Origin: Deltaproteobacteria bacterium
GTDB lineage: Bacteria > Desulfobacterota > Binatia > UBA9968 > JAJDTQ01
Direction of reading: 5' to 3'
Length of the DNA: 50,046 nt
Assembly (NCBI GenBank): GCA_028818755.1
Contig: JAPPNF010000143.1
Coordinates: forward strand, 1-50,046
Part shown: positions 1 to 7,448 of the stretch, one piece after another
How positions within the stretch are numbered: the first letter of the stretch is position 1
Layout: every line of letters starts with the position of its first letter
Made by a program: the position numbers and the translations under genes
Notes under the pieces: generated by a model
What the model was told of the DNA's origin: nothing
The model's input: the letters and a program-made list of their open reading frames with translations, nothing else
The model's database searches: none

Positions 1-1
1 G

Positions 2-1663
2 ATCCTGGTCGCCGCCGTGCTCGCGTGCACGGCGTATTTCGTGAGTCAGGGCCAGAGGGTGGCGGAACGCACGGAGGGTGTGGACGCCGTCTTTGCTCTC
101 GACTACGTTGCCGGCATCGTCTTCATCGCGGTTCTCTTGGAAGCATGCCGGCGGGCGGCCGGCATCACGCTCACGCTGGTCGGGGCGGCATTCATCGTTT
201 ACGTCTTCACCGGACCCTGGCTGCCCGATCTGATCGCCCATCGCGGCATGTCCCTCAAGCGGTTCGTCGACCTTCAGGTGCTCTCGACATCGGGAATGTT
301 CGGGACGCCGGTGTCGGCGTCGGCGAACATGGTCTTCTACTTCGTGCTGGTGGGCGCCTTTCTCGAACGTTCGGGGGCGGGCAAGCTGTTCGTCGACATC
401 GCCTATGGCGCCACCGCGCGGTCCTGGGGCGGCGCCGGCAAGGCGGCGGTCATCGCCTCCGGCTTGTTCGGGACGGTTTCGGGCAGCGCCGTGGCCAACG
501 TGCTGCTCAGCGGCCTGATGACCATCCCGCTCATGATCCGCTCGGGCTTCCAGCGCACGCTTGCCGGCGCCATCGAGGCCACCGCTTCCACGGGGGGCCA
601 GCTCGCGCCGCCCATCATGGGGGCGGCCGCGTTCATTCTCGCCGACGTGGTGGGTGTGCGCTACGTCGAGGTGGTATCCGCGGCCATCGTGCCGGCGATA
701 CTGTACTACACCTCGCTGTTCCTGCTGGTGCACTTCTACAGCCTGCGCAACGGGCTCAAGCCCGACCTCGATCTGCCCATCCGGGAGCACCTGGCCGGGC
801 TGGCCGAGCGGTGGCATCTGCTCATTCCGCTCGGCTTCATGGTCTACCTGCTCATCTCCCGCTTTTCCCTGATGACCATCGGTTCCTACACCATCGCCCT
901 CATCCTCGTCGTCAGCGTGCTCCGCAAGGCGACCCGGATGAGACCGGGCGCGATTTACCAAGCCGTCACCGGCGGCGTACGCTCGGCCTCCGAGGTGGCG
1001 ATCCCTTCGGCCATCGCCGGCATCATCGTGGGCACCCTGGTGCATACCGGCATGGCGCTGCGGCTTCAGCGCTGGCTCCTCGACATGGCCGGCGATTCGC
1101 TCGCCATATCGCTCGCCGGCGCCATGGTCCTCACCATCATCCTCGGCATGGGGATGCCGACTGCGGCGGCCTACCTGGTTTCCGCCATCCTGGTGGCGCC
1201 GGCCCTCCAGACCCTCGGCGTGCCGGCCCTGCCGGCGCACCTGTTCATCCTCTATTTCAGCATCCTCTCGATGGTGACGCCGCCGGTGGCGTTGTCCGCC
1301 TTCGCCGCGGCAGGCATCAGCGGCGCCAACATGTGGCGTACCGGCGCGCGGGCCTTTCTCCTGGCCGTGCCCGGTTTCCTGATCCCGTATGCGTTCACGC
1401 TGAACCCGGCGTTGCTGCTGTTGGGCCAGGCGCCGGAGATTCTTCAAGTGCTTGCCACCGCCTTCGTCGGCGTGACGGTGATGGCCGCCGCATCGGGCGG
1501 CTACCTGTTCGGCCCCCTGTCCATGGCCCTGCGCGTGCCCTTGTTCTGCGTGGGGCCGCTGCTCATCGTGCCAGATCTGCGGACGGATATCTTCGGGATC
1601 AGCGCGATCGTGGTGATCATGGCTGTTCAGCTCACCTGGCGGCGCAGGTTTCGCCCCACCTAA
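2..1663 (+). CDS. TRAP transporter fused permease (DctQM-type), 5' end outside window
   Basis: Inner-membrane permease of a TRAP transporter, which imports organic acids with a periplasmic binding protein and an ion gradient. The reading frame is open to the first base of the window, so the N-terminus is missing. About 553 residues are present; fused TAXI-type permeases are usually somewhat longer. The sequence is almost wholly hydrophobic helices. It contains the DctM-like region FGTVSGSAVANV, the stretch TASTGGQLAPPIMGAAAF, and the late GMGMPTAAAYLV and MVTPPVALSAFAAAGISG motifs that mark the large subunit. No binding protein is visible, so it is presumably upstream. Substrate cannot be told. 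The family call is secure. The TAXI subtype is inferred from the fused architecture. Confidence 0.9.
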   Translation: MLVAAVLACTAYFVSQGQRVAERTEGVDAVFALDYVAGIVFIAVLLEACRRAAGITLTLVGAAFIVYVFTGPWLPDLIAHRGMSLKRFVDLQVLSTSGMFGTPVSASANMVFYFVLVGAFLERSGAGKLFVDIAYGATARSWGGAGKAAVIASGLFGTVSGSAVANVLLSGLMTIPLMIRSGFQRTLAGAIEATASTGGQLAPPIMGAAAFILADVVGVRYVEVVSAAIVPAILYYTSLFLLVHFYSLRNGLKPDLDLPIREHLAGLAERWHLLIPLGFMVYLLISRFSLMTIGSYTIALILVVSVLRKATRMRPGAIYQAVTGGVRSASEVAIPSAIAGIIVGTLVHTGMALRLQRWLLDMAGDSLAISLAGAMVLTIILGMGMPTAAAYLVSAILVAPALQTLGVPALPAHLFILYFSILSMVTPPVALSAFAAAGISGANMWRTGARAFLLAVPGFLIPYAFTLNPALLLLGQAPEILQVLATAFVGVTVMAAASGGYLFGPLSMALRVPLFCVGPLLIVPDLRTDIFGISAIVVIMAVQLTWRRRFRPT

Positions 1664-1988
1664 CAGTTTTTACCCGCGCGCTCGCGACATGATACCCTGT
1701 TGATGTATGTATGCCCGCATGAGCTATAGTGTTTGCAGTTTACAGTTCTCGCGTGCGCCCGCCGTCAAGTCACGACGGTCAGGGATTACTGAGCGACTTC
1801 CGGCCTCAGTGTTGCCGCTCGAAAGCGGAGTCTGGCCCCGAAACCTCGCGCCTTCCGGTACCGGCGTCGCCGCCGTCGTACGTACCCGCTGTCTGCTACC
1901 CTCAACCGTTCGCCCCCCACGGCAATGACAAGTTCTTCCATGCCGAACATCTCCGCGGCTATCACCCCATTTCACCAAACCCACGCCA
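1664..1988. other. Intergenic, no gene seen
   Basis: No supported reading frame. This is the convergent gap between the TRAP permease and the nuclease gene on the opposite strand. Base composition shifts from GC-rich to clearly lower GC from about 1900 onward, which looks like the edge of the transferred defence cassette. I see no clear terminator hairpin with a T-run and no direct repeat that would mark an insertion boundary. Confidence 0.5.
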
Positions 1989-2639
1989 CTACTCCCCCGA
2001 ATAGTCTATCCCCTGTTCTTGGAGATAGCTTCGCGTCCAACTCGAGAGTTCCGCCTCCCTTGAGGAAATATCCAAAATCGCGTCCGGGTGGATTGCGGTT
2101 CCACTCTGCGCCTCCCCAAACACGTGTGACAAGAACCTAATCCATTTCAAACGCTGTTTCGTTCGCCAGTACGCGTTTAGTCTCAATATTTCAATGGTGT
2201 TCGTTGCTTTCAGGTAGCGCGCCACGCTCAGGTCGCTCTTCGGTCTGATCCTTCCTGTAGTAATGTCAAATACGAAATACTCTTCCGGTCGGGCTGCGCG
2301 TGTACGCGCGCATGGATCGACCAAGCCACGGGATGACCATTTTTCGCTTTTAGCATTGTTACAAGCGTGGCAGGAATTAACCCAATTGCTCCAAACATAC
2401 ACAAGTTCTGGGTACTTGCTCTTCGGTCGAAAATGCTCTACCTCCGTTTGGCAGAACACTTCGCAATAACCACAAAGCTGAAAAAAACTACGATTCAGTT
2501 GGCATTTGAATTGGCGCCAATACGAATCCGTTGGTTTCCCGCCGAGTTTGTGTCTGTAGTATTCTATCCATTTTGTGGTATACCGAGCCCGCACTTCCGG
2601 CAATCCTTGTGGCTCTTGTCCGCGATCTACCCAATGCAT
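1989..2639 (-). CDS. ptuB: HNH endonuclease, PtuB-like (Septu-type defence)
   Basis: 216-residue predicted DNA nuclease. It carries a zinc-stabilised HNH fold: CGYC at residues 56-59, EVEHFRPKS at 66-74 (the catalytic His lies in the EHF segment), then W.N....C..CN..K at about 83-97, supplying the second Cys pair and the Asn. This Cys-rich HNH arrangement and the length match PtuB, the effector nuclease of Septu systems. It starts 35 bases after the ATPase stop on the same strand, so the two are probably one operon. The Shine-Dalgarno is weak, only a G-run upstream of the ATG. Base composition is lower in GC than the neighbouring metabolic genes. It could instead be another HNH partner of an OLD-like ATPase; the pair structure makes Septu the best call. 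Confidence 0.8.
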   Translation of the reverse strand: MHWVDRGQEPQGLPEVRARYTTKWIEYYRHKLGGKPTDSYWRQFKCQLNRSFFQLCGYCEVFCQTEVEHFRPKSKYPELVYVWSNWVNSCHACNNAKSEKWSSRGLVDPCARTRAARPEEYFVFDITTGRIRPKSDLSVARYLKATNTIEILRLNAYWRTKQRLKWIRFLSHVFGEAQSGTAIHPDAILDISSREAELSSWTRSYLQEQGIDYSGE

Positions 2640-2674
2640 TTACACAACCCCCCGGCCGTCCCTTGCAACCTAGT

Positions 2675-3994
2675 CTACTCGTCGCGTCCCTTTTCGGAGT
2701 CCCTTTCTTTGAACGAAACCTTGGCGTCTTCCGTGACTCTCAAAGTGTCCGCGAATCGTTTGAGTTGGGCGGCGGTAGGGTCATTGATGAGTCTTTCGGC
2801 GACCTGTCTTCTAAGTTGGGTAAGTTCATTTTTTATTTCCTCAGAAGGGTTCCGTATTCTTTCTAGGTTGTCTAGACGGCCCACCAACTCGTCCGTTTCG
2901 AGATCCGTACTTGAAAGTACGTTCAATAGACTATGGAGCACTTCGTCGGCACTCCAACCACGAATGTCGTATTCCGTTCGGGATACGCTGACCTCACCCC
3001 CAGGTTCTCTCTTTAGGAGTTGAATTTGGCCAGCCGCCAGGCCACTCAGTATCAAAGGCGAGTGGGTGCTACAAAATATCTGAATATTCGGAAATGATTT
3101 GATCATCGCTGGGAGAAAGCGTCGCTGCCACGAGGGGTGCAAATGGGCGTCGATTTCATCGATCAAAAGAATGCCTGGAAGTTCTGCGACGTCTTCGTAG
3201 TTCCCGTAATATCGCGCAAAACTCAAAATGATTTGAAAGATTGTGTGTAATATAGAGTATGTCCCCTGGCTAAGCGAACCTAGGGACATCACCCCGTCAG
3301 GCGTCAGAAATTTTGGAACCAACCCCCCATCATCGTCACGGATCGCGTCGAATTTGATTGAATAACCGTCAGTGATCTCGGAGGCTATAGTTGCCACTTT
3401 GTCAATTAACTCACGTAATAGCGGCTTGTCTTCGCGATAGGCGCGATAATCAAGGTCAACAAGGCATTGTATCAGGTCCTTGTCATCGGCGCGGTACCCC
3501 GACTCGCCGAATGATGCCCCCCTGCGAGCGATTAACTCGTCGCGGTCGGCGTTACTCAATGTCAAGGCAAACGGAGTGAACGAATCTTCTTTCCGACCTT
3601 CTGCACTGGAAGTAGGCCCTGGAGAACGGTAGTTGGATGACTCCCGCAACGCAGGTACAAACACTGCGTATTCTAGCTCATGTAGAACGGCCACCCAATG
3701 TTTCAAACGTGCGGTCGTCCAATAGTCGGTCGACTTACGGATCGGGACTTCGCCGCTAACGGTTTTCGGTCGACCGCGTGATCCACGGAATTTCACCTTG
3801 AATTTTGATGGTTGCGTACGCAAATATTTTGTTGGAAAAAAGAAAGGAAAAACAGCAATGTCACCGAGAACAGACAAGACCGTGGATTTTCCTGAATTGT
3901 TGGGCCCCACGAAAACGTTGACTTGTCTATCGAAGTCGAATTTTATGTGGTCAAATGGTCCAGAATTCGAGAGTTCTAAATTGAAAATTGGCAT
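2675..3994 (-). CDS. ptuA: AAA/SMC-like ATPase, PtuA-like (Septu-type defence)
   Basis: 439-residue ABC/SMC-class ATPase predicted to sense infection and control the downstream nuclease. Walker A is GPNNSGKST at residues 30-38. A signature-like LSQGT lies at 241-245, Walker B with the catalytic acid is ILLIDEIDAHLHP at about 275-287, and the switch STHSPLIL is at 309-316. The C-terminal ~90 residues are charged, with a coiled-coil look. There is no TOPRIM domain, which argues against a canonical OLD nuclease and fits PtuA. It is the first gene of the pair, with the HNH gene following at 35 bases. Lower GC than the flanks suggests horizontal transfer. No reverse transcriptase is nearby, so this is not the retron-linked form of PtuAB. 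Confidence 0.8.
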   Translation of the reverse strand: MPIFNLELSNSGPFDHIKFDFDRQVNVFVGPNNSGKSTVLSVLGDIAVFPFFFPTKYLRTQPSKFKVKFRGSRGRPKTVSGEVPIRKSTDYWTTARLKHWVAVLHELEYAVFVPALRESSNYRSPGPTSSAEGRKEDSFTPFALTLSNADRDELIARRGASFGESGYRADDKDLIQCLVDLDYRAYREDKPLLRELIDKVATIASEITDGYSIKFDAIRDDDGGLVPKFLTPDGVMSLGSLSQGTYSILHTIFQIILSFARYYGNYEDVAELPGILLIDEIDAHLHPSWQRRFLPAMIKSFPNIQIFCSTHSPLILSGLAAGQIQLLKREPGGEVSVSRTEYDIRGWSADEVLHSLLNVLSSTDLETDELVGRLDNLERIRNPSEEIKNELTQLRRQVAERLINDPTAAQLKRFADTLRVTEDAKVSFKERDSEKGRDE

Positions 3995-4378
3995 TGCTCA
4001 ACCCCGTTCGTTGATTTGGGTGCTTGTTGCGCCGCGAGCTTCAAAGGAAAACTGCAGACTTAAACTGACAAGCCGGGCAGAGATTTCTTGACCTCTTCAC
4101 TAGGGTTACCGTACTAGTCCTAGTTGCCACGGCTCACCATAACTCCAAACGGCTCGGCAGGCAATCCGCGTCGGTTTGCAGCCAGGGTAATCGCCACTCC
4201 TAGTTAATCGCAGCACCCGGCAAGGTTTTTAAACCCACTCTCACCCCGACGGCCTTGAGTTGCGGTCATGTGGTCAACTGGATCGGTCTGTAGGGGGAAT
4301 ACGCTCGGCAACCTGTTCGCCGATCTGGGAGGACCCAGTCAACCCGTGGCTGCTGCGCTCTTGGACGGATCAACGCCT
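3995..4378. other. Upstream region of the defence pair, no gene seen
   Basis: 384 bases between the ATPase start and the stop of rdgB, with no supported reading frame. It must hold the promoter of the minus-strand ATPase-nuclease pair, but I cannot point to a convincing -35/-10 pair. Composition rises back to the host's high GC near 4240-4300, so the right edge of the transferred segment is probably there. I found no duplicated end sequence. Confidence 0.4.
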
Positions 4379-4948
4379 TTAGAGCGCGTTTCCGGAGTCG
4401 TGAATCCAGCGGGCGAGGTTCTCCAGCGCCATGCGCCGGTGGGACAGCCGGTTCTTGTCGTCGCCCAACTCGCCGTAGGTCCTTCCCGAGGCTCCCTCGG
4501 CGATGAAGATGGGGTCGTAGCCCCAGCCCCCTCCCCTGCACTCCGGTGCGATGACGCCGGCCACCGCGGAGGGGAAGCACTCCGGCGAGCCGTCCTGACG
4601 GCAGTAGGCGAACACGGACTGGAACGTCGCGCCGCGGTCCGGAGCCCCCTCCAGGAGCCGCAGGACGCCCTCGTTGCCGACCGTACGGAACACGTACGCC
4701 GAGTAGGGACCCGGGAAACCGCCCAGGCCGTCGATGAAAAGACCCGTGTCCTCCACCATGGCAGGACCGTCCACCCTCCGGCACGCCTCGCGGGCCTTTT
4801 CCGCGGCGATCTCCTCCAACGTATCCGCCTGGATTTCCCGAAGCTCGAGGGAAGCCATCTCCACGGGAATCTCGTGGTCCCGGAGGATGGCGCTCACCTC
4901 GCTGAACTTGTGTCGGTTCGAGGTGACGAATGTCAAAGGTCTCTGCAC
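4379..4948 (-). CDS. rdgB: XTP/dITP diphosphatase (RdgB/HAM1)
   Basis: 189-residue cytosolic house-cleaning pyrophosphatase. It hydrolyses non-canonical purine nucleoside triphosphates (XTP, ITP, dITP) to the monophosphate, keeping deaminated bases out of DNA and RNA. The N-terminal SNRHKFSE (residues 10-17) is the family's T/S-x-N-x-x-K-x-x-E nucleotide-binding motif. VEDTGLFID around residues 65-73 holds the catalytic Asp. FPGPYSA, WGYDPIF and the C-terminal SHRRMAL are also typical. Length is normal. The tRNA-Gly gene follows upstream on the same strand, with no sign of co-transcription. The family assignment is unambiguous. Confidence 0.95.
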   Translation of the reverse strand: MQRPLTFVTSNRHKFSEVSAILRDHEIPVEMASLELREIQADTLEEIAAEKAREACRRVDGPAMVEDTGLFIDGLGGFPGPYSAYVFRTVGNEGVLRLLEGAPDRGATFQSVFAYCRQDGSPECFPSAVAGVIAPECRGGGWGYDPIFIAEGASGRTYGELGDDKNRLSHRRMALENLARWIHDSGNAL

Positions 4949-5015
4949 GGCATCGGAACGGTGACGGCTGGAGTCTACGACAAGTCTGGGAACAGGCTGT
5001 GAAGAAGGTGGGGGT

Positions 5016-5092
5016 TGGAGCGGGTGACCGGGGTCGAACCGGCGACCTTATGCTTGGCAAGCATACGCTCTAGCCAACTGAGCTACACCCGC
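5016..5092 (-). tRNA. tRNA-Gly (anticodon GCC)
   Basis: Cloverleaf read on the minus strand. The acceptor GCGGGTG pairs with CACCCGC. The D arm is GCTC...GAGC. The anticodon stem TATGC/GCATA encloses loop TTGCCAA, giving anticodon GCC. The T arm has GCCGG/CCGGT around TTCGACC. The discriminator is T, followed by an encoded CCA at 5018-5016. A perfect TTGACA -35 box sits upstream. Confidence 0.95.
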
Positions 5093-5104
5093 ATCCTGCA
5101 AGCT

Positions 5105-5133
5105 TTCCTACATCATCCGCCGGTTCTTGTCAA
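5105..5133 (-). promoter_or_regulatory. Sigma-70-type promoter of tRNA-Gly
   Basis: On the minus strand a perfect TTGACA (5133-5128) is followed by a 17-base spacer and TAGGAA (5110-5105), about a dozen bases before the mature tRNA 5' end. The -35 is ideal. The -10 is only a partial match, so the exact start is inferred. Confidence 0.55.
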
Positions 5134-5191
5134 TTTGGGTGGCCGCCCGCTTGCAAGGAAGATTCTCCGGCCTGAAGGTGGGCGGAGGACC

Positions 5192-5650
5192 CTAGGCAGC
5201 CAACTGCCATTGCCCTTTCTTGTCTGTCATGAGCTCGAATATCATCTGCTGGTTGTGATCTATCTCATCTTCAAGATCGGCAATGCGATTCAGTTGGTCT
5301 CTGACACCACGCGCGGTGTCTTTCCCATACATGAGCCTCAACAAAGCATCTGCTGCTCTTGGCATAGTGGTCTTGCCCGTTTCCCATCGGTGCACAGTTT
5401 GCTCGCCTACATCCAACAAGCGCGCTAGTACCGATTGAGACATGAGAAGCTCTCGACGCAGGAACCGAATCTCTTTTCCATTCAATTCCTTTTTCTTGAG
5501 ACACAGGTACTCGCCAATCGCCCGATGAAGCTTGTCAACGTCTCGGATCGCGATACTCGACCCTCGCGCAGACACGTGCCGCTTGAACCCATTTAACAAA
5601 TAAACGTCGTCCAGCCCGCACTCCAGGTAGTGGTATTTTTCGTCATGCAT
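5192..5650 (-). CDS. XRE-family HTH regulator, MqsA-type antitoxin-like
   Basis: 152-residue DNA-binding protein. Residues ~57-112 form an XRE-type helix-turn-helix, with GKEIRFLRRELLMSQSVLARLL followed by VGEQTVHRWETG, the form found in MqsA/YgiT-like antitoxins. The N-terminal ~50 residues (YHYLECGLDDVYLLNGF...) lack the zinc-binding Cys pairs of true MqsA. The tail is acidic and possibly coiled. No toxin gene adjoins it: pgsA lies upstream and a tRNA downstream, so it is an orphan regulator or a remnant of a toxin-antitoxin pair. Its composition is lower in GC than pgsA, which fits acquisition. A specific role cannot be assigned. Confidence 0.75.
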   Translation of the reverse strand: MHDEKYHYLECGLDDVYLLNGFKRHVSARGSSIAIRDVDKLHRAIGEYLCLKKKELNGKEIRFLRRELLMSQSVLARLLDVGEQTVHRWETGKTTMPRAADALLRLMYGKDTARGVRDQLNRIADLEDEIDHNQQMIFELMTDKKGQWQLAA

Positions 5651-5808
5651 TGCCCTATCTCAACCTATCAATATGGTAGGTCCGAAGAATTTGCAAGGGA
5701 GGCAGCTATTCCGTTTCGCGCCTCCAGCGGAGGTTGGCGGCCTCAACAGCATTCTCCTTGCGCTGCTCCGGTGTCATGGGCGGCGACGCTGGCATACCGG
5801 CGTCCGCT

Positions 5809-6417
5809 TCATCCGTTCTTGGGCCGGGTCTCCGCGGCAGTGGAGACGGCCGGTTGCCGCGAACCCGTGCGGAGCAACCAAAGAAACCGAACGTAATATT
5901 CGACACCGGACCACACCGCCAACACCGTGGACAGCACCAGGAAGTACATGCCCACGACGAAGAAATCGATCCCGAGGTAGTTGTAGTGAAGCATGAGGCC
6001 GATCAGGGCGAAGGTCTGCACCAGGAGCTTGTACTTGCCCAGTTCGTCGGCCGGGATGACGATCCCCTCGGCCAGCGCGATGCCGCGCAGCACGGTCACG
6101 GCCACCTCGCGCGCGACGATGATCACCACCAGCCAAACAGGCACGTAGGCGTCTCCCGGACGCTCGATGGCCACCAGCATAATGAGCGCGGTGACCACCA
6201 GCAGCTTGTCGGCCAGGGGGTCCAGGATCTTGCCGAAGTCGGACACGCTCTTGTTCCGACGCGCGAGGTAGCCGTCGAGCATGTCCGTGACCGAGGCGAT
6301 GATGAAGACCAGCGCGGCCAGCGCGCAGGACACCGGATCGGTGAACGCCATAAGGTATGCCAGGAACGGGATCAGGAGGATCCGGAAGAGGCTCAGCAGG
6401 TTGGGCAGTGTCCACAT
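5809..6417 (-). CDS. pgsA: CDP-diacylglycerol-glycerol-3-phosphate 3-phosphatidyltransferase
   Basis: 202-residue inner-membrane enzyme that makes phosphatidylglycerol phosphate, the committed step to phosphatidylglycerol and cardiolipin. The CDP-alcohol phosphotransferase motif is complete: D45-x2-D48-G49-x2-A52-R53-x8-G62-x3-D66-x3-D70. Several hydrophobic helices follow, and length is typical. The DMT permease stops 15 bases upstream on the same strand, so the two may be co-transcribed. There is no strong Shine-Dalgarno at the ATG, but the MWTLPNLLSLFRILLIP start is standard for PgsA and fixes the start codon. A related CDP-alcohol transferase of other specificity is possible but less likely. 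Confidence 0.92.
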   Translation of the reverse strand: MWTLPNLLSLFRILLIPFLAYLMAFTDPVSCALAALVFIIASVTDMLDGYLARRNKSVSDFGKILDPLADKLLVVTALIMLVAIERPGDAYVPVWLVVIIVAREVAVTVLRGIALAEGIVIPADELGKYKLLVQTFALIGLMLHYNYLGIDFFVVGMYFLVLSTVLAVWSGVEYYVRFLWLLRTGSRQPAVSTAAETRPKNG

Positions 6418-6432
6418 GACGACGGCGGACCC

Positions 6433-7308
6433 TTACGTGCTCGACCACCTCGACCACGCGATCAGCAGCACGCCCAGCACCACCATGGAAGTGGCCATCA
6501 CCTTGCGCCGGGTGATCGGGTCCGAGTCACCCAGAATAAGCGGGGAAAGGCCCAGGGTAAAGAGCGAGAAGCAATGAACCAGCGGTGAGACCACCGCTAC
6601 GTCCGCCATGTCCAGCGCCGTGAACATGAAGAAGTAGGCCACGAAATGCACGAATCCCACCAGGGCGAAGCACCCCAGGGTCGCCCACGCGCAAGTCCTC
6701 AAGCGCGCCAGGCCGTGCACCGGGAAGTAGGCCGCGGACATGGTCAGGAGCGAACTGGTCACCGTGATGGCCGCCCCCACCATGGGCGCCGGGCCGGCAA
6801 GGAGCCCGAGTCGGACCACGTTGTCGCGCAGCCCGGCGAACAGCGCTCCCGCCACCGGATAGAACAGGTCCCCGGAACGCCAGGATCTCGATTCGCCCTT
6901 CCACGACAGGAACACCAGGCCGCAGACGACCGCCACCGCCCCCAGCATGTTCACCGGACCGGGTCTTTCGTCCAGCAGCACCATGGCCAGGAGCACCGCG
7001 AAGAGCGGCGCCGAATTGAGCACCGCGGTGGCCGCGGCGGCGCCCATCCTCTCGATGCCCTTGAACGCCACCAGGCGGAAAAGCCCCGGAACGATGAGGC
7101 CCGAGGCCGCGAAGATCAGGTTGGCCCCGGCCCAGAGCTCCGAGAGATCGTGGAAGGTGAACACGAAGAGCCACAACACCAGCCCGTTGAAGAAGAGGTC
7201 CACCACCAGGCCGCTGAAGGGATCGAGGTCTCGCACGCCTCGATGAACCAGCGTCGCCGTGCAGGCGAAGGCAAGGGAGGCCAGCAGGCCCAGGGCAACG
7301 GCGAGCAT
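6433..7308 (-). CDS. DMT-superfamily (EamA) permease
   Basis: 291-residue inner-membrane protein of about ten helices in two EamA repeats. Repeat ends are visible at NSAPLFAVLLAMVLLDERPGPVNMLGAVAVVCGLVFL and at SPLVHCFSLFTLGLSPLILGD followed by VLGVLLIAW. EamA proteins are metabolite or drug exporters; substrate cannot be predicted. The last gene before pgsA, with a 15-base gap. The start is within 12 bases of repeat-rich sequence and lacks a Shine-Dalgarno, so an alternative start a little inside the frame is possible. Confidence 0.88.
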   Translation of the reverse strand: MLAVALGLLASLAFACTATLVHRGVRDLDPFSGLVVDLFFNGLVLWLFVFTFHDLSELWAGANLIFAASGLIVPGLFRLVAFKGIERMGAAAATAVLNSAPLFAVLLAMVLLDERPGPVNMLGAVAVVCGLVFLSWKGESRSWRSGDLFYPVAGALFAGLRDNVVRLGLLAGPAPMVGAAITVTSSLLTMSAAYFPVHGLARLRTCAWATLGCFALVGFVHFVAYFFMFTALDMADVAVVSPLVHCFSLFTLGLSPLILGDSDPITRRKVMATSMVVLGVLLIAWSRWSST

Positions 7309-7344
7309 GTCTAGTGTCCTGGCGGACTTGGGAATTGGGCGAGC

Positions 7345-7380
7345 GCCCTCACCCCGGCCCTCTCCCGGAGGGAGAGGGGG
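7345..7380. repeat. GC-rich dispersed repeat, copy A (TLTPTLSQRERE-type)
   Basis: An ~36-base unit rich in CCCTCACCCC and CTCTCCC...GGGAGAG, with a short inverted repeat at its centre. The same unit recurs at 43591-43626 with only a few changes. Translated in one frame it gives the well-known spurious peptide TLTPTLSQRERE. Both copies are intergenic. Function unknown. Confidence 0.75.
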
Positions 7381-7420
7381 TCGGAGCCGTTTGAATCCGT
7401 CGTGCGCGGGCGGCGCCCGT

Positions 7421-7448
7421 CACGGGCGGGTCTGAAACCCGCCCCTAC
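7421..7448. repeat. REP-like palindrome, copy 1, overlapping the tctA stop
   Basis: GGGCGGGTCTGAAACCCGCCC is an inverted repeat with a three-base centre. Read on the minus strand it begins TAGGGGCGGG, and that TAG is the stop codon of the tctA gene. Related copies lie at 19117, 38268, 45296 and 49948. It may act as a Rho-independent-like stem without a T-run. Confidence 0.8.

Noticed and set aside
3995..4378. Possible retron msr-msd RNA upstream of the PtuA-like gene
   Set aside because: Retron-linked PtuAB systems need a reverse transcriptase gene; none is present here and no clear msr/msd fold is seen.
5706..5906. Short minus-strand frame ending MTPEQRKENAVEAANLRWRRETE, as a small toxin or antitoxin partner of the HTH gene
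   Set aside because: It overlaps the 3' end of pgsA, has no ribosome site, and only its last ~23 codons look protein-like.
7312..7326. TAGTGTCCTGGCGGAC resembling the left end of the MITE-like element
   Set aside because: Only about ten bases match and no core or right arm follows; it may be a relic but cannot be supported.
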